A DNA stretch of 64,000 bases, taken from NCBI RefSeq assembly GCF_036010505.1, contig NZ_CP108569.1:1054001-1118000 (forward strand), written 5' to 3'. Position numbers and translations under genes: made by a program. Position 1 is the stretch's first letter. Each line of letters opens with the position of its first letter. Positions 32,095-40,860 of the stretch are shown here, piece by piece. Source of the DNA: Streptomyces sp. NBC_01197. Lineage in GTDB: Bacteria; Actinomycetota; Actinomycetes; Streptomycetales; Streptomycetaceae. The notes under the pieces were generated by a model. It saw only the letters and a program-made list of their open reading frames with translations. It did no database searches and was not told the origin of the DNA.

Positions 32095-33921
32095 TCAGGG
32101 GCGCCCGTCCGGGCGGACCACCATCGCGGAGCCGCCGCCCCGGCGGACCGGTTCCGCCGCGGCCAGCCAGCGGCCGTCCGGCAGCCGCTGCACCCCGGTC
32201 GCCGCGCCGATCTCCGGGTTGAGCGTGAACGAGTGCCCGAGCGCCTCCAGTTGACCCCGCAGCGGGCTGTTGTACAGGGCTGGTTCGAGCTCGGTGGTGG
32301 CGGCGTTGCGCTGGCTCGCCCGTGGCGCGGCGATCGCGTCCACCAGCGGCAGCCCCCGGTCGAGATGGCCGATGAGCGTCTGGAGCACGGTGGTGATGAT
32401 GGTCGCGCCGCCCGGCGATCCGACCGCCACGACCGGCTTCCCGCCCTGCAGCACGATCGTCGGCGAGATCGACGAGCGCGGCCGCTTCCCGGGCCCCGGG
32501 AGGTTGGGGTCGTGCACCGACGGACTGGCCGGGGCGAACGAGAAGTCGGTCAGCTCGTTGTTGAGCAGGAACCCGCGGCCCGGCACGGTCATCGCGCTGC
32601 CGCCCGTCTGCTCGATGGTCAGCGTGTACGCGACGACGTTGCCCCACTTGTCGGCCACCGTCAGATGCGTGGTGTTCTCACCCTCGTACGTGGTGGGCGC
32701 CGCGCTGCCGCTGTTCCGGCACCGCTCCGGGTGGCGCGGGTCGCCCGGCGCCAGCGGGCTGGTCAGGACCGCGTCATCCTTGATGAGGCAGGCGCGGGAG
32801 TCCGCGAAGCGCTGGGAGAGCAGCTCCTTGGTGGGTACGGACTCGAATGCCGGGTCACCGACCCAGCGGCCCCGGTCCGCGAAGGCGATCCGGCTCGCCT
32901 CGATGTAGTGGTGCAGATACTGGACCTGCGACGCCTTCGAAAGGTCCGTGCGCTCCAGAATGTTGAGCGCTTCGCCGACCGTCGTACCGCCGGAGGACGA
33001 CGGCGCCATGCCGTACACGTCGAGTCCGCGGTAGGAGGTCTCGGTGGGGGCGCGATGCAGCGGCCGGTACGCCCGCAGGTCCTCGGCGGTCAGGTCCCCG
33101 GGGCGGGCGTTGCGGGTCGAACCGGGTGCCAGGTCCGGCTTGCGGACAGTACGTACGATGTCCTGTCCGAGGCTGCCCCGGTAGAGCTCGCCGACGCCCT
33201 TGCGGCCCAATTCCTCGTAGGTGCGGGCCAGATCGGGGTTCTTCAGCGTGGAGCCCACGGCGGGCGGCTGCCCGCCGGGCAGGAAGAGCTTCGCCGTCGC
33301 GGGGAAGTCCGCGAAGCGCGCCTGGTTGCCCTGCGTCTGGCTGCGGAAGGTCGGGTCGACCGTGAAGCCGTCCGTGGCGATCCGCTCGGCCGGTTTCAGC
33401 ACCGCCCCCAGGGACTTGCGGCCCCAGGAGGCGAGCGCGGAGTCCCAGGTGGCGGCGGTGCCGGGCGTGCCCACGCTCAGACCGCTGGTCACCGCGTCCG
33501 CGAAGGGCAGCGGTTTGCCGTTCTCAAGGAAGAGCGAGGAGTCGGCGGAGCGCGGTGCGGTCTCGCGGCCGTCGATGGTGCGCACCCGGTGGGATTTCGC
33601 GTCGTAGTAGACGAAGTAGCCGCCGCCGCCGATGCCCGCCGAGTAAGGCTCGGTCACGCCGAGGGCGGCCGCCGTGGCCACAGCGGCGTCCACCGCGTTG
33701 CCGCCCTCACGGAGCACCTCGATGCCCGCGGCCGACGCGTCCTGGTCGACACTCGACACCGCGCCGCCGTATCCGACCGCGACCGGAGACTTCGCCGCCG
33801 CGGTCCCCCGGGGCTGTCCCGGTGGCGCTCCGGCGGCGGAGGGCGGCGCGGTCGCGCCCACCGACAACAGGGCGGCGGCGACGGCCAGATACGAGAGCTT
33901 CCGGACGGTGACACGGCGCAT
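32095..33921 (-). CDS. ggt: Secreted gamma-glutamyltransferase
   Basis: A 608-aa gamma-glutamyltranspeptidase with an N-terminal signal peptide (MRRVTVRKLSYLAVAAALLS, cleavage likely after an Ala near residue 30). The large-subunit motif VLREGGNAVDAAVATAAALGVTEPYSAGIGGGG-type stretch is near residue 69. The autocatalytic Thr is in ENTTHLTVAD near residue 413, and the small-subunit SSSGGTT and GSPGGATIITT loops are present. GGAGGT lies 7 nt upstream of the ATG. Unlike the copy at 10.9 kb this one is exported, so it probably degrades extracellular glutathione or gamma-glutamyl peptides. It stands alone. Confidence 0.95.
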   Translation of the reverse strand: MRRVTVRKLSYLAVAAALLSVGATAPPSAAGAPPGQPRGTAAAKSPVAVGYGGAVSSVDQDASAAGIEVLREGGNAVDAAVATAAALGVTEPYSAGIGGGGYFVYYDAKSHRVRTIDGRETAPRSADSSLFLENGKPLPFADAVTSGLSVGTPGTAATWDSALASWGRKSLGAVLKPAERIATDGFTVDPTFRSQTQGNQARFADFPATAKLFLPGGQPPAVGSTLKNPDLARTYEELGRKGVGELYRGSLGQDIVRTVRKPDLAPGSTRNARPGDLTAEDLRAYRPLHRAPTETSYRGLDVYGMAPSSSGGTTVGEALNILERTDLSKASQVQYLHHYIEASRIAFADRGRWVGDPAFESVPTKELLSQRFADSRACLIKDDAVLTSPLAPGDPRHPERCRNSGSAAPTTYEGENTTHLTVADKWGNVVAYTLTIEQTGGSAMTVPGRGFLLNNELTDFSFAPASPSVHDPNLPGPGKRPRSSISPTIVLQGGKPVVAVGSPGGATIITTVLQTLIGHLDRGLPLVDAIAAPRASQRNAATTELEPALYNSPLRGQLEALGHSFTLNPEIGAATGVQRLPDGRWLAAAEPVRRGGGSAMVVRPDGRP

Positions 33922-34324
33922 CCATGACCTCCAGCGGAGAGACGTACGGCGCAGGGTAGCCCGCCTGCCACCCCTTCGTCATGGACACGTCGATAGCCGA
34001 CGGCGGTCGCCTCGCACCACCCGGCCAGGTCGTCCGGACAGATCGTCCCAGGTCTTGGGGGTTACATCGATGACATCCAAGTCCAACGTCACTACAGAAT
34101 TCAGGGTGTTCTCCCCTTCCTTCGAAGTGCGGCGGACCGCACTCCACCGGCGGGCAGCCTAGTCCTCCAGCGTGTTCCTGTGACGTGCGCGCAGGCGCTC
34201 CGGGCCGGCCAACCGGCCTGAATATGCGTTGACTTGCCCATCCGTGTCACTGCCGAGGGGCCAACTCCGTGCGTACGGCCGGATCAGGCGTACGACCCTG
34301 ACGCGATGCCGTCGATGGCCGACG
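33922..34324. other. Intergenic region without a supported gene
   Basis: This 403-bp stretch is lower in GC in its middle (34050-34120). It holds the upstream region of the secreted transferase gene. A 6-4-6 inverted repeat GGCCGG/CCGGCC near 34202-34217 could terminate the minus-strand gene that ends at 34325. Open frames here have poor codon use and no recognisable motifs. Confidence 0.5.
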
Positions 34325-34903
34325 TCACCCGCGCGGCGCGGACCCCGGCCCGGGCTCCCCGTACGCCGTATCGTCCGGATCCCCGACGGGGACGCCGCCG
34401 GGTGCGTACTCCCGGATCAGCGCCACCAGCTCGGCCGGGTCCACGTCGAAGACCTGCGCCTCCACGCAGAGCCCCTGTGCCTGCTCACCACGGCCGAGTG
34501 ACGGCGCGAGCCTGCGGTACATCGAGCGCGGGCGGCAGAACCGGGGCAGCGCTTCCGCGCCCGGCGCGAAGTCCACGACGAGATGGGCGCTGGTCCTGCC
34601 GCCCTCGGTGACCTCGGCGGCCGCCACGCCCGCCACCGCGGACCACGGCACGGTACGGGCGGGCCAGCTGGGAAGACGTACGGTCAGGCCGTCGGCGCCC
34701 GGAGCCAGCCGCAGCGGCCGCACCAGATAGCCGACGAATGTGGCGGTGAAGAAGGCAAGCAGCAGTCCCGCGATCACCATCAGGGGGCCGCCGACCGCTC
34801 CGTACGCCCCGGAGACGACCGGCGGAATGGCCACCACCCAGGCGACCAGCGCCACCACCGCCGCCACCGGGACCCACTGCAGCTTCCCCCTGAGCCGCAA
34901 GGT
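34325..34903 (-). CDS. Two-helix membrane protein with PH-like cytosolic domain
   Basis: A 192-aa protein of a common, uncharacterised actinomycete type. Two transmembrane helices (about residues 13-33 and 38-58) are followed by a PH-like domain typical of such proteins: PLRLAPGADGLTVRLPSWPARTVPWSAVAGVAA. The C-terminus is acidic and Pro/Gly-rich. The ATG at 34903 begins the conserved-looking MTLRLRGKLQWVPVAA; an earlier ATG at 34948 has no ribosome site. It faces away from the secreted transferase gene and has no clear partner. Function is unknown; the family may sense the membrane. Confidence 0.7.
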   Translation of the reverse strand, partial: TLRLRGKLQWVPVAAVVALVAWVVAIPPVVSGAYGAVGGPLMVIAGLLLAFFTATFVGYLVRPLRLAPGADGLTVRLPSWPARTVPWSAVAGVAAAEVTEGGRTSAHLVVDFAPGAEALPRFCRPRSMYRRLAPSLGRGEQAQGLCVEAQVFDVDPAELVALIREYAPGGVPVGDPDDTAYGEPGPGSAPRG

Positions 34904-35120
34904 CATGTCCGTTCGCCCCCGGTCCGCGCCCTTCTCTGAATTCATCACACCGAGAGCTTGGGACGCCGGACGCGTTCGCGCCAGGGTTTCGCTGAATTCC
35001 GGTCAACGATTCGCCGCGGCTGCGGCGGGGCAAGGCGGAGACCGGAATGACAGCGTCCCGTACGGCGCCGGCCTCAGCCTCCTTCGCCGCCTCCCCGGCA
35101 CGGCGACCCACCACACCACC

Positions 35121-35156
35121 AGCACCAGCACCAGCACCAGCACCAGCACCAGCACC
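35121..35156. repeat. Six tandem copies of AGCACC
   Basis: The hexamer AGCACC occurs six times without interruption. It lies within the decayed hydrolase region and would encode alternating Thr-Ser or similar dipeptides. Slippage at such a tract may have helped to disrupt the gene. Confidence 0.85.
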
Positions 35157-35162
35157 AAGGAG

Positions 35163-35305
35163 AGCGGCACCCTCATCGCGTACCTCTACGACGTGGGGCC
35201 GCTCGGCCTCGGTACATCGAGCACAACCCGACCGGCGCGCAGCTGACCTTCTCCTCACCCGAGTCCGACCCGTCGTACCTGTCGGTCCCGCTGCGCGAGA
35301 AGTGA
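35163..35305 (+). pseudogene. C-terminal remnant of a CocE/NonD-type hydrolase
   Basis: Two frames carry pieces of the C-terminal jelly-roll of X-prolyl-dipeptidase/CocE-like hydrolases: GTLIAYLYDVGPLG (from 35166) and, two frames later from 35210, RYIEHNPTGAQLTFSSPES to a stop at 35303. In intact relatives about 45 residues lie between these motifs, so the remnant has an internal deletion plus a frame change. No upstream catalytic domain is present. The hexamer tract precedes it and an intact hairpin follows, as if the original terminator survived. Confidence 0.65.
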
Positions 35306-35311
35306 TCACCG

Positions 35312-35365
35312 GCTGCTGCCGGGCGGGCTTGGTGCCCTACGTGCTACTGCGCACCCGGCAGCAGC
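35312..35365 (+). terminator. Hairpin after the hydrolase remnant
   Basis: GCTGCTGCCGGG (35312-35323) and CCCGGCAGCAGC (35354-35365) are perfect 12-bp arms with a 30-nt loop, starting 7 nt after the remnant stop codon. It may also be used by nothing today, as the next gene runs the other way. Confidence 0.55.
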
Positions 35366-35512
35366 GTTCCTGGTTCGGCCGGACCCGGCCGTCTGCGGAC
35401 GGCCGATGAAGCAAACTATCCACCCCGACAAGGGACTTCACACCCGACACACGCCGAGTGGCCATAAACCGTATTTGCATTGAAAAGCGGTGAAGTGGGC
35501 CAATTCGGGCGA

Positions 35513-35953
35513 TCAGGCCTCTGCCGCTTCCGAGTAGACCTGTGAGAGTTCGGGTGCGCCGGTGACCGCCCAGTCGAGTCCGGACTCGACCACGTTGATC
35601 TCGCGCCCCGACTCCAGGCGGACCACTGGTGTGCCGCCCGGCAGGACGTCCCAGACCGCGCCGGGGACGGTCCTGACGATGATGGTCCCGAGGTAGAGGC
35701 CCGCGTCGTTGCCCAGCCAGGGCAGCTCCTCGGGGTCGTCGCGCCAGCGCGGCGGGAGCTGATCGAGCGCGGTCAACGAGGCCGGAGAATCATCCAGTTG
35801 CAGCCCTTCCTGTCCGGCTCTGGCGCGCAGCAGCTCACACTCGGCGAGCAGCTCGCCCACTCCCTGCGGGTTGTTGCGCACCGCCGTGGCGAGCGTCTCC
35901 GCGTGTTCCGTGCCGTGCCGCCTGCGCCAGTGTTCAAGGAAAGGGATATTCAC
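35513..35953 (-). CDS. DUF6278-like hypothetical protein
   Basis: A 146-aa soluble protein of a Streptomyces-typical family. The conserved parts are NPQGVGELLAECELLRARA near residue 28, LTALDQLPPRWRDDPEELPWLGNDAGLYLGTIIV near 60 and VRLESGREINVVESGLDWA near 111. The central segment suggests a small alpha/beta protein without catalytic motifs. The ATG starts directly at the conserved FLEHWRRRH. No operon partner is evident: the next gene upstream is the ExoIII gene on the same strand, which ends at 36047 after a 93-nt gap. Function is unknown. Confidence 0.8.
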   Translation of the reverse strand: MNIPFLEHWRRRHGTEHAETLATAVRNNPQGVGELLAECELLRARAGQEGLQLDDSPASLTALDQLPPRWRDDPEELPWLGNDAGLYLGTIIVRTVPGAVWDVLPGGTPVVRLESGREINVVESGLDWAVTGAPELSQVYSEAAEA

Positions 35954-36046
35954 ACCGATCAGCCTCGCATTCCGCCGGACAGTCGCACCAACAGGCGCGC
36001 GGACCCCCCGGCTCCAGAGGTCACCCGACAGCCACCCGACAGCGTC

Positions 36047-36826
36047 TCAGACGTCGAGATCGACGACGACGGGAGCGTGGTCCGACGCGCCCTTCCCCTT
36101 GCGCTCCTCGCGGTCGACATAGCTGTCCTTGACGGCAGCGGTGAAGGGCTCGTTGCCGTACACCAGGTCGATGCGCATCCCCCTGTTCTTCGGGAACGCG
36201 AGCTGCCGGTAGTCCCAGAAAGTGTACGGGCGGTCGTACTTGAGCGGGCGGGGCATCACATCGCTGAGTCCCGTCTCGCGGAGCGCGGCGAGCGCCGCCC
36301 GCTCGGCCGGGGTGACATGGGTGGCGCCCTCGAACAGCGCGGGGTCCCAGACGTCCTCATCCGCCGGGGCGACGTTGAAGTCCCCGAGGACGGCGAACGG
36401 GCGCCCGCCCGCCGCGTCCTTGGTGGCCGCCGCCTTCAGCGCGGCGAGCCACTGGAGCTTGTACGTGTAGTGAGCGTGGTCGACCTCGCGGCCGTTCGGC
36501 ACGTAGACCGACCAGACCCGGACCGGACCGCAGGTCGCCGAGATGGCCCTCGGCTCCTGCGTGCCGTCGTACTCCGGGCCACCGGGCAGTCCCGTGACCA
36601 CGTCATCCAGTCCCAGCCGGGAGATCAGCGCCACGCCGTTCCACCGGCCGGTGGCGTGGGCCGCCGACTCGTACCCCAGCTCCCGCAGCTCGTCGGCGGG
36701 GAACTGCTCGGCGGTGCACTTGGTCTCCTGGACGCACAGCACGTCCGTGCCGGTGCTCTCCAGCCAGGCCAGCAGCCTCGGGAGACGAGCGGTGATCGAA
36801 TTGACGTTCCAGGTGGCGATGCGCAT
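36047..36826 (-). CDS. xth: Exodeoxyribonuclease III
   Basis: A 259-aa endonuclease/exonuclease/phosphatase-fold DNA repair enzyme (AP endonuclease and 3'-5' exonuclease). Catalytic landmarks are Asn7 in ATWNVNSI, Glu34 in CVQETKC, the NGREVDHAHYTYKLQWL Tyr/His region near residue 100, LGDFNVAPADEDVWDP near 143, and GASDHAPVVVDL at the C-terminus with the catalytic Asp-His. The ATG at 36826 is chosen because the conserved MRIATWNVNS starts there; the frame is open eight codons further. It stands 30 nt from the MBL gene on the same strand, so both may be co-transcribed. Confidence 0.95.
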   Translation of the reverse strand: MRIATWNVNSITARLPRLLAWLESTGTDVLCVQETKCTAEQFPADELRELGYESAAHATGRWNGVALISRLGLDDVVTGLPGGPEYDGTQEPRAISATCGPVRVWSVYVPNGREVDHAHYTYKLQWLAALKAAATKDAAGGRPFAVLGDFNVAPADEDVWDPALFEGATHVTPAERAALAALRETGLSDVMPRPLKYDRPYTFWDYRQLAFPKNRGMRIDLVYGNEPFTAAVKDSYVDREERKGKGASDHAPVVVDLDV

Positions 36827-36856
36827 GGGACCAAACCTAGCCGGTGGCACCGACAG

Positions 36857-37495
36857 TCACAGGTCCGTGGCATCGCCCGGCATCAGACGGGTGTGGCCGG
36901 CGCCGCCGAGGTTGCCGATATGCGTGTCGTACACACCGCGCGCCAGATCCTTGAGCAGCACGTCATGGATGTCGATGGCGCGCTGCGGCCGCACCTCGCG
37001 CACATAGTCGATCACCTCGGAGATCTTGTTCCACGGGGCGTGCACCGGAAGCATCAGGGTCTCGACCGGCTGGTCGGGAACGGTGAAGGCGTCGCCCGGG
37101 TGGAAGACGGAACCGTCCACCAGATAACCGACGTTGGTGATCCGCGGCAGATCCGGGTGAATCACCGCGTGCAGCTCGCCGTGCACCTGGACCCCGAACC
37201 CGGCGGCCTCGAAGGTGTCGCCGTGGCCGACCGTGTGGACCCGGCCCGGGAACGCCGCGGAGAGCTGCTCCGCGACGCTGCGCAGGGTCCAGATCTCGGC
37301 GGCCGGGTTCGACTCCATCCCGGCGCGCAGCCGGTTCTCGTCGAAGTGGTCGAAGTGCTCGTGCGTCACGAGAATGGCGTCGGCGCCGAGCGCCGCGTCC
37401 TCCTCACTGAACCCCCCGGGATCGATGACGAGCGTCTGCCCGTCCTTCTCCAGCCGGACGCAGGCGTGGGTCTTCTTCGTCAGTTTGATCGTCAT
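36857..37495 (-). CDS. MBL-fold metal-dependent hydrolase
   Basis: A 212-aa single-domain metallo-beta-lactamase-fold protein similar to the UPF0173/YtkL-type hydrolases. The metal-binding motif is THEHFDHFDENRL near residue 43, with further ligands likely in HGELHAVIHPDLP near 107, FHPGDAFT near 127 and HAPWNK near 148. The ATG at 37495 is preferred to one three codons upstream because the conserved MTIKLTKKTHACVRL begins there. Its neighbours are exonuclease III and pcaDC on the same strand. The reaction is unknown; members are often L-ascorbate-6-phosphate-lactonase-like or nuclease-like. Confidence 0.88.
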   Translation of the reverse strand: MTIKLTKKTHACVRLEKDGQTLVIDPGGFSEEDAALGADAILVTHEHFDHFDENRLRAGMESNPAAEIWTLRSVAEQLSAAFPGRVHTVGHGDTFEAAGFGVQVHGELHAVIHPDLPRITNVGYLVDGSVFHPGDAFTVPDQPVETLMLPVHAPWNKISEVIDYVREVRPQRAIDIHDVLLKDLARGVYDTHIGNLGGAGHTRLMPGDATDL

Positions 37496-37508
37496 ACCCA
37501 CCATCCTG

Positions 37509-38810
37509 CTACGTCTCGGGGGTGGTCTCCTGCTGGATCACGGCCCTGGCCACCTCGAAGGCCGAATTCGCCGCGGGAACACCGCAGTAGACCGCGGTCT
37601 GGAGCAGCACTTCCTTGATCTCCGTGGGGGTGAGCCCATTGCGCAGGGCCGCGCGGACGTGGGAGGCCAGCTCCTGCGGATGACCGCCGGCGACCAGTGC
37701 CGTCAGGGTCACCACGCTGCGGGTACGGCGGTCGAGCCCGTCGCGGGTCCAGACCTCGCCCCAGGCGTAGCGGGTGATCAGCTCCTGGAAGTCCCCGGTG
37801 AACGCGTCGGCCGCGGCCTCCACCCGGTCCACATGGGCGTCGCCCAGTACCTCCCGGCGTACCTTGACGCCCGCGTCGTACGGATCGGGGCGCCCGGCAG
37901 GCACGGCGTCCGGCTGGACAGCCGCGGGGGCGATCTCCGCGATGGGCGCCACCGGAACCGAGAGGCCCGGTGCCTGCGGCGGCACCGGTATCGACGGCGA
38001 GGTGGTCGAGGTGGTGGACGCGGCGCTGTCCTGCCACCCCGTGGAGAAGTGCCGTACCAGCAGATCGGTGACGGCCGCGGGCTGCTCGACCGGCGCCAGA
38101 TGTGAGGCGGCCGGGACCATCGCGAGCCGGGCGTCCGGTATCCCCGCCACCAGCGTGCGGGCGTCGGCCGGTCCGGTCACCCGGTCCTCGGCGCCGACCA
38201 CGACCAGGGTGGGCACGCCGATCCGGCCGAGTTCGGCGCGGATGTCGAAGGCTGCGAGGGCCTCGCAGGCCGCGATGTAGCACCCGGGGTCGGTGGTGCG
38301 GACCATCTGCACGGCCCACTCCACGATGGCCGGCTGCGCCGTCGCGAAGCCGTGCGTGAACCACCGCTCGGGCGCGCTGCGCGCCATCGGGTCGAGCCCG
38401 TTGGTGCGGACGATGACCCCGCGCTGGCGGAACTCGTCCGCGGTCCCGAACCGGGGCGAGGCGGCGACCAGCGCCAGCGAGGCGACCCGCTCCGGGTGGC
38501 GCAGCGCCAGCTCCATACCGATCGCGCCGCCGATGGAGCACCCCGCGTAACCGAAGCGCTGCACGCCGAGCTCGTCGAGCGTGGCCAGCAGCCGCTCGGC
38601 GATCCCGGCGACCGAGGGCACGGGGTAGGCGGGAGCGCCGCCGTGGCCCGGCAGGTCGAAGCGCAGGACACGCCACGTCTTGGACAGCTCGGGCGTCTGC
38701 CGGTCCCACATGTGCCATGTGGTACCCAGGGAGGGGCCCAGCACCAGGACCGGGGCGCCTTCTGGCCCGTCAAAGCGGTACTGGAGGGTCTGCTGCGTCG
38801 TCTCGCTCAT
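37509..38810 (-). CDS. pcaDC: Fused 3-oxoadipate enol-lactonase / 4-carboxymuconolactone decarboxylase
   Basis: A 433-aa bifunctional enzyme of the protocatechuate branch of the beta-ketoadipate pathway. Residues 1-260 form the alpha/beta-hydrolase lactonase (nucleophile elbow GCSIGGAIG, His in AASHLAPVEQP). A Pro/Ser/Ala linker follows. Residues 310-430 form the carboxymuconolactone decarboxylase domain (YDAGVKVRREVLGDAHVDR, TRYAWGEVWTRDGLDRRTRS, HVRAALRNGLTPTEIKE). This L-shaped fusion is usual in actinomycetes. The remaining pca genes are absent from this window. ATG at 38810 is used; GTG at 38819 is an alternative. The sequence upstream is a decayed region. Confidence 0.93.
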   Translation of the reverse strand: MSETTQQTLQYRFDGPEGAPVLVLGPSLGTTWHMWDRQTPELSKTWRVLRFDLPGHGGAPAYPVPSVAGIAERLLATLDELGVQRFGYAGCSIGGAIGMELALRHPERVASLALVAASPRFGTADEFRQRGVIVRTNGLDPMARSAPERWFTHGFATAQPAIVEWAVQMVRTTDPGCYIAACEALAAFDIRAELGRIGVPTLVVVGAEDRVTGPADARTLVAGIPDARLAMVPAASHLAPVEQPAAVTDLLVRHFSTGWQDSAASTTSTTSPSIPVPPQAPGLSVPVAPIAEIAPAAVQPDAVPAGRPDPYDAGVKVRREVLGDAHVDRVEAAADAFTGDFQELITRYAWGEVWTRDGLDRRTRSVVTLTALVAGGHPQELASHVRAALRNGLTPTEIKEVLLQTAVYCGVPAANSAFEVARAVIQQETTPET

Positions 38811-38879
38811 CCGGCTCACGCTCTCATATCTCACCTCCAGAGCTACCGCCAGGGCCAGAAAGTCCGGGGTGACGCCGGC

Positions 38880-39173
38880 ATGGACGCCATGTGGAGTGCC
38901 TCGACCGTCAAGGTCATCGGCAGCGGCATCGACGACCCCGACTTTGCCGACAAGCTCAGCCGCCTCATCGGTGAGGACCTCTGCCGCAACATCGGTGTCA
39001 CCGACGGCTGGTACGAGGGGAAGACCACCCAGTTCCTGTACACGCAGAACTGCTACTGCGATCCCACGGTCACCTCCGGCGCCTCCAGTAAGTGCGAAGC
39101 GGACGCCAAGTACAACCACGTGCCCCGGGGGGCCTCACCTCCCTCGCCCGATGAGGTGTCGGTGGGCTGTCGT
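38880..39173 (+). pseudogene. Orphan protein fragment with Cys cluster
   Basis: From an ATG at 38880 about 80 codons look like real protein: VKVIGSGIDDPDFADKLSRL, then TDGWYEGKTTQFLY and a Cys pattern NCYCDP...KCEADAK. Codon use degrades after VPRGA near 39135, where the frame runs into the upstream region of the next gene. It looks like the C-terminal end of a longer gene cut off by rearrangement next to pcaDC. I do not recognise the family. A genuine short gene is possible but it has no ribosome site. Confidence 0.4.
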
Positions 39174-39186
39174 AGGGTCCGGCCCC

Positions 39187-39846
39187 ATGACGACGACGCT
39201 GATGACCTACGCAGGACCAGGCGAGCCCGATGCGCTGGTCACGCGCACGGGAGGAATACCGCTGGCCCCCGCAGGGGCGTCATGGCCCAGCTGCGCGACG
39301 TGCAGTGGGCCGATGCAGTTCCTAGCCCAGATACTCCTGGATGGCATGGGCCGCCCGGTCGGCAAAGCCGACACCCGGGCCGACCGCGTCCTGGCGATTT
39401 TCATGTGCCAGAACGATCCCGGCATGTGCGAGGAGTGGAGTCCGACGGCCGGCGGTAACCGCGCTCTGCTCTACCCCTGTGACGCGCTGCAGAGGATGGC
39501 CGCACCCGAGTCGAACGGAGACGGAGACGTGCTCCGCCTCGGGGCCGTCAACGCCGTGACCCTGGTGTGCTCGCCTTCCGCCGACTACTTCAGTGCACGC
39601 GAGGAATGGGGCAAGCGCAGCGGAAACAGGATGCGGAATATCCTGGGACAGCTCGGCGGACAAGCCGACTGGCTTCAAGGCAACGAGACACCCACATGCT
39701 CGACCTGTACCCAGCCTATGATCCTGATCGCACAGCTCGAGGAGGGACCGGATCACTCCACGGCAATGAACTTCGGCGGCTGCGGCACAGCGTTCGCCTT
39801 CGCCTGCGGGCCCTGCGCCCAGGCTTCTTTCCTGTGGCAGTGCTGA
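39187..39846 (+). CDS. Cysteine-rich DUF1963/PDCD2-like hypothetical protein
   Basis: A 219-aa cytosolic protein of a Streptomyces-typical family. Three zinc-ribbon-like pairs are visible: CATCSGPMQFLAQ near residue 36, CSTCTQPMILIAQ near 178 and CGPCAQASFLWQC at the very end. The first part GGIPLAPAGASWPSC resembles YwqG/DUF1963 proteins. The ATG at 39187 starts the conserved MTTTLMTYAGPGEPDALVTR; the frame upstream is antisense to pcaDC. The gene appears intact although it sits among remnants. It probably binds structural zinc. Function is unknown. Confidence 0.75.
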   Translation: MTTTLMTYAGPGEPDALVTRTGGIPLAPAGASWPSCATCSGPMQFLAQILLDGMGRPVGKADTRADRVLAIFMCQNDPGMCEEWSPTAGGNRALLYPCDALQRMAAPESNGDGDVLRLGAVNAVTLVCSPSADYFSAREEWGKRSGNRMRNILGQLGGQADWLQGNETPTCSTCTQPMILIAQLEEGPDHSTAMNFGGCGTAFAFACGPCAQASFLWQC

Positions 39847-40499
39847 TCATCAACGAAGCAAAAGTCAGGCCAGACAAACTCATCCGCCCCCAGTCAAAAC
39901 CCCTCGCTCGCGAACCTTGCGATCACCAGCACCGCTCACGAACTATGTGCCAGATTCTCAAACCTCGTGAACAGAGCCAACCCGGCCGTGGCCACACAGG
40001 CTCCCGCCGCGATGGCCTCAGGGTCGCCGGGAGAGCGGGCCCGCCCAGGCAGGTGCACCACCCGGGCCGACGACGAGCAGCGAGGCCGAACACAGCGGCG
40101 TCACCCCGAACAAAAGCATCCGCATCAACACCCTTGGGGGCACCGAACCGCGGCCGCTGGCTCCCGCTCCCTGGGGCGTGGCGGCTGGGACCGCCCGTCG
40201 ACGCCCTCGGCCGATATGGGAGCGCAGGGCCGGGTCAGGGAGGGTGAGGGTGCCGTGGGTGGTGCCGTCCCAGCCGAGTCCGCCGGGTCGTAGTGGTCGC
40301 TGACGACGGCATACCAGAGGTTCGAGGTCATGCGTACGGTGGCGGCCGCCGCCGGTCGGCCAAGCCAGCGGGGTGAACGGGCTCGACCGCTCCGGTTTCC
40401 AGCGGCTCCACCTCCAACGCGCAGAAGCCCCGCACCAGAAACCGGAGTCCCCAGGCCACGGTGCGCGCGGCGGGCGAGCTCGGCACCCGCTCGCCTCCA

Positions 40500-40618
40500 C
40501 CACCAGCCTCCACATCCGGCGCCTTGACCCCCAGTGCCGCCAGGCGGTCGTGTTGCTCTTCGGAGAGGCCCGGCCGGTCCGCTGGGGGCCAACGGCCGAC
40601 GTCGGTCCCGTGCGCCAT
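40500..40618 (-). pseudogene. Helicase-associated-domain fragment
   Basis: About 40 codons from 40618 downward (MAHGTDVGRWPPADRPGLSE, then EQHDRLAALGVKAPDVEA) resemble the repeat unit of the helicase-associated domain found at the C-terminus of large Streptomyces DEAD-box-like proteins. The remainder of that frame to 40328 is not recognisable and the helicase core is absent. It is probably debris of a longer gene, and adjoins a transposase remnant. Confidence 0.45.
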
Positions 40619-40639
40619 CAGGTCTCCTTGGACGCCATC

Positions 40640-40753
40640 TCATTTGGTGAGTCTGCGGTAGCAGATGAGGGTGCAAGCGATGCTGGTGAAGGCGAGGAAG
40701 TGCTCGGCTTTGCGCTCGTAGCGTCGGTGGAAACGGCGGCAACCGGCGAGCCA
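40640..40753 (-). pseudogene. IS5-family transposase C-terminal remnant
   Basis: Thirty-seven codons before a TGA at 40640-40642 read WLAGCRRFHRRYERKAEHF, then LAFTSIACTLICYRRLTK. This is the classical C-terminal end of IS5-group DDE transposases in Streptomyces, including the conserved Arg-Tyr-Glu-Arg of the DDE glutamate region. The catalytic Asp residues and N-terminus are missing, so the element is inactive. No terminal inverted repeats were identified. Confidence 0.75.
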
Positions 40754-40860
40754 GGACGTTGGGTCAGCCGCGCGGTGAGGTGCCTGCCGTGACAGGTCCT
40801 GCAGGTCACAGCGCGAAGCGACTCCTCGCCTCTGTGCTGGTGCCGGGCTACTGTCCAGGC

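Noticed and set aside
35121..35156. A CRISPR-like array
   Set aside because: The hexamer units have no spacers and are directly contiguous, so it is a simple-sequence tract.
40018..40742. Two long minus-strand frames as intact genes
   Set aside because: Protein-like character is confined to a short helicase-associated piece. The rest is Pro/Arg-rich without motifs, and the stretch overlaps a transposase remnant in another frame.
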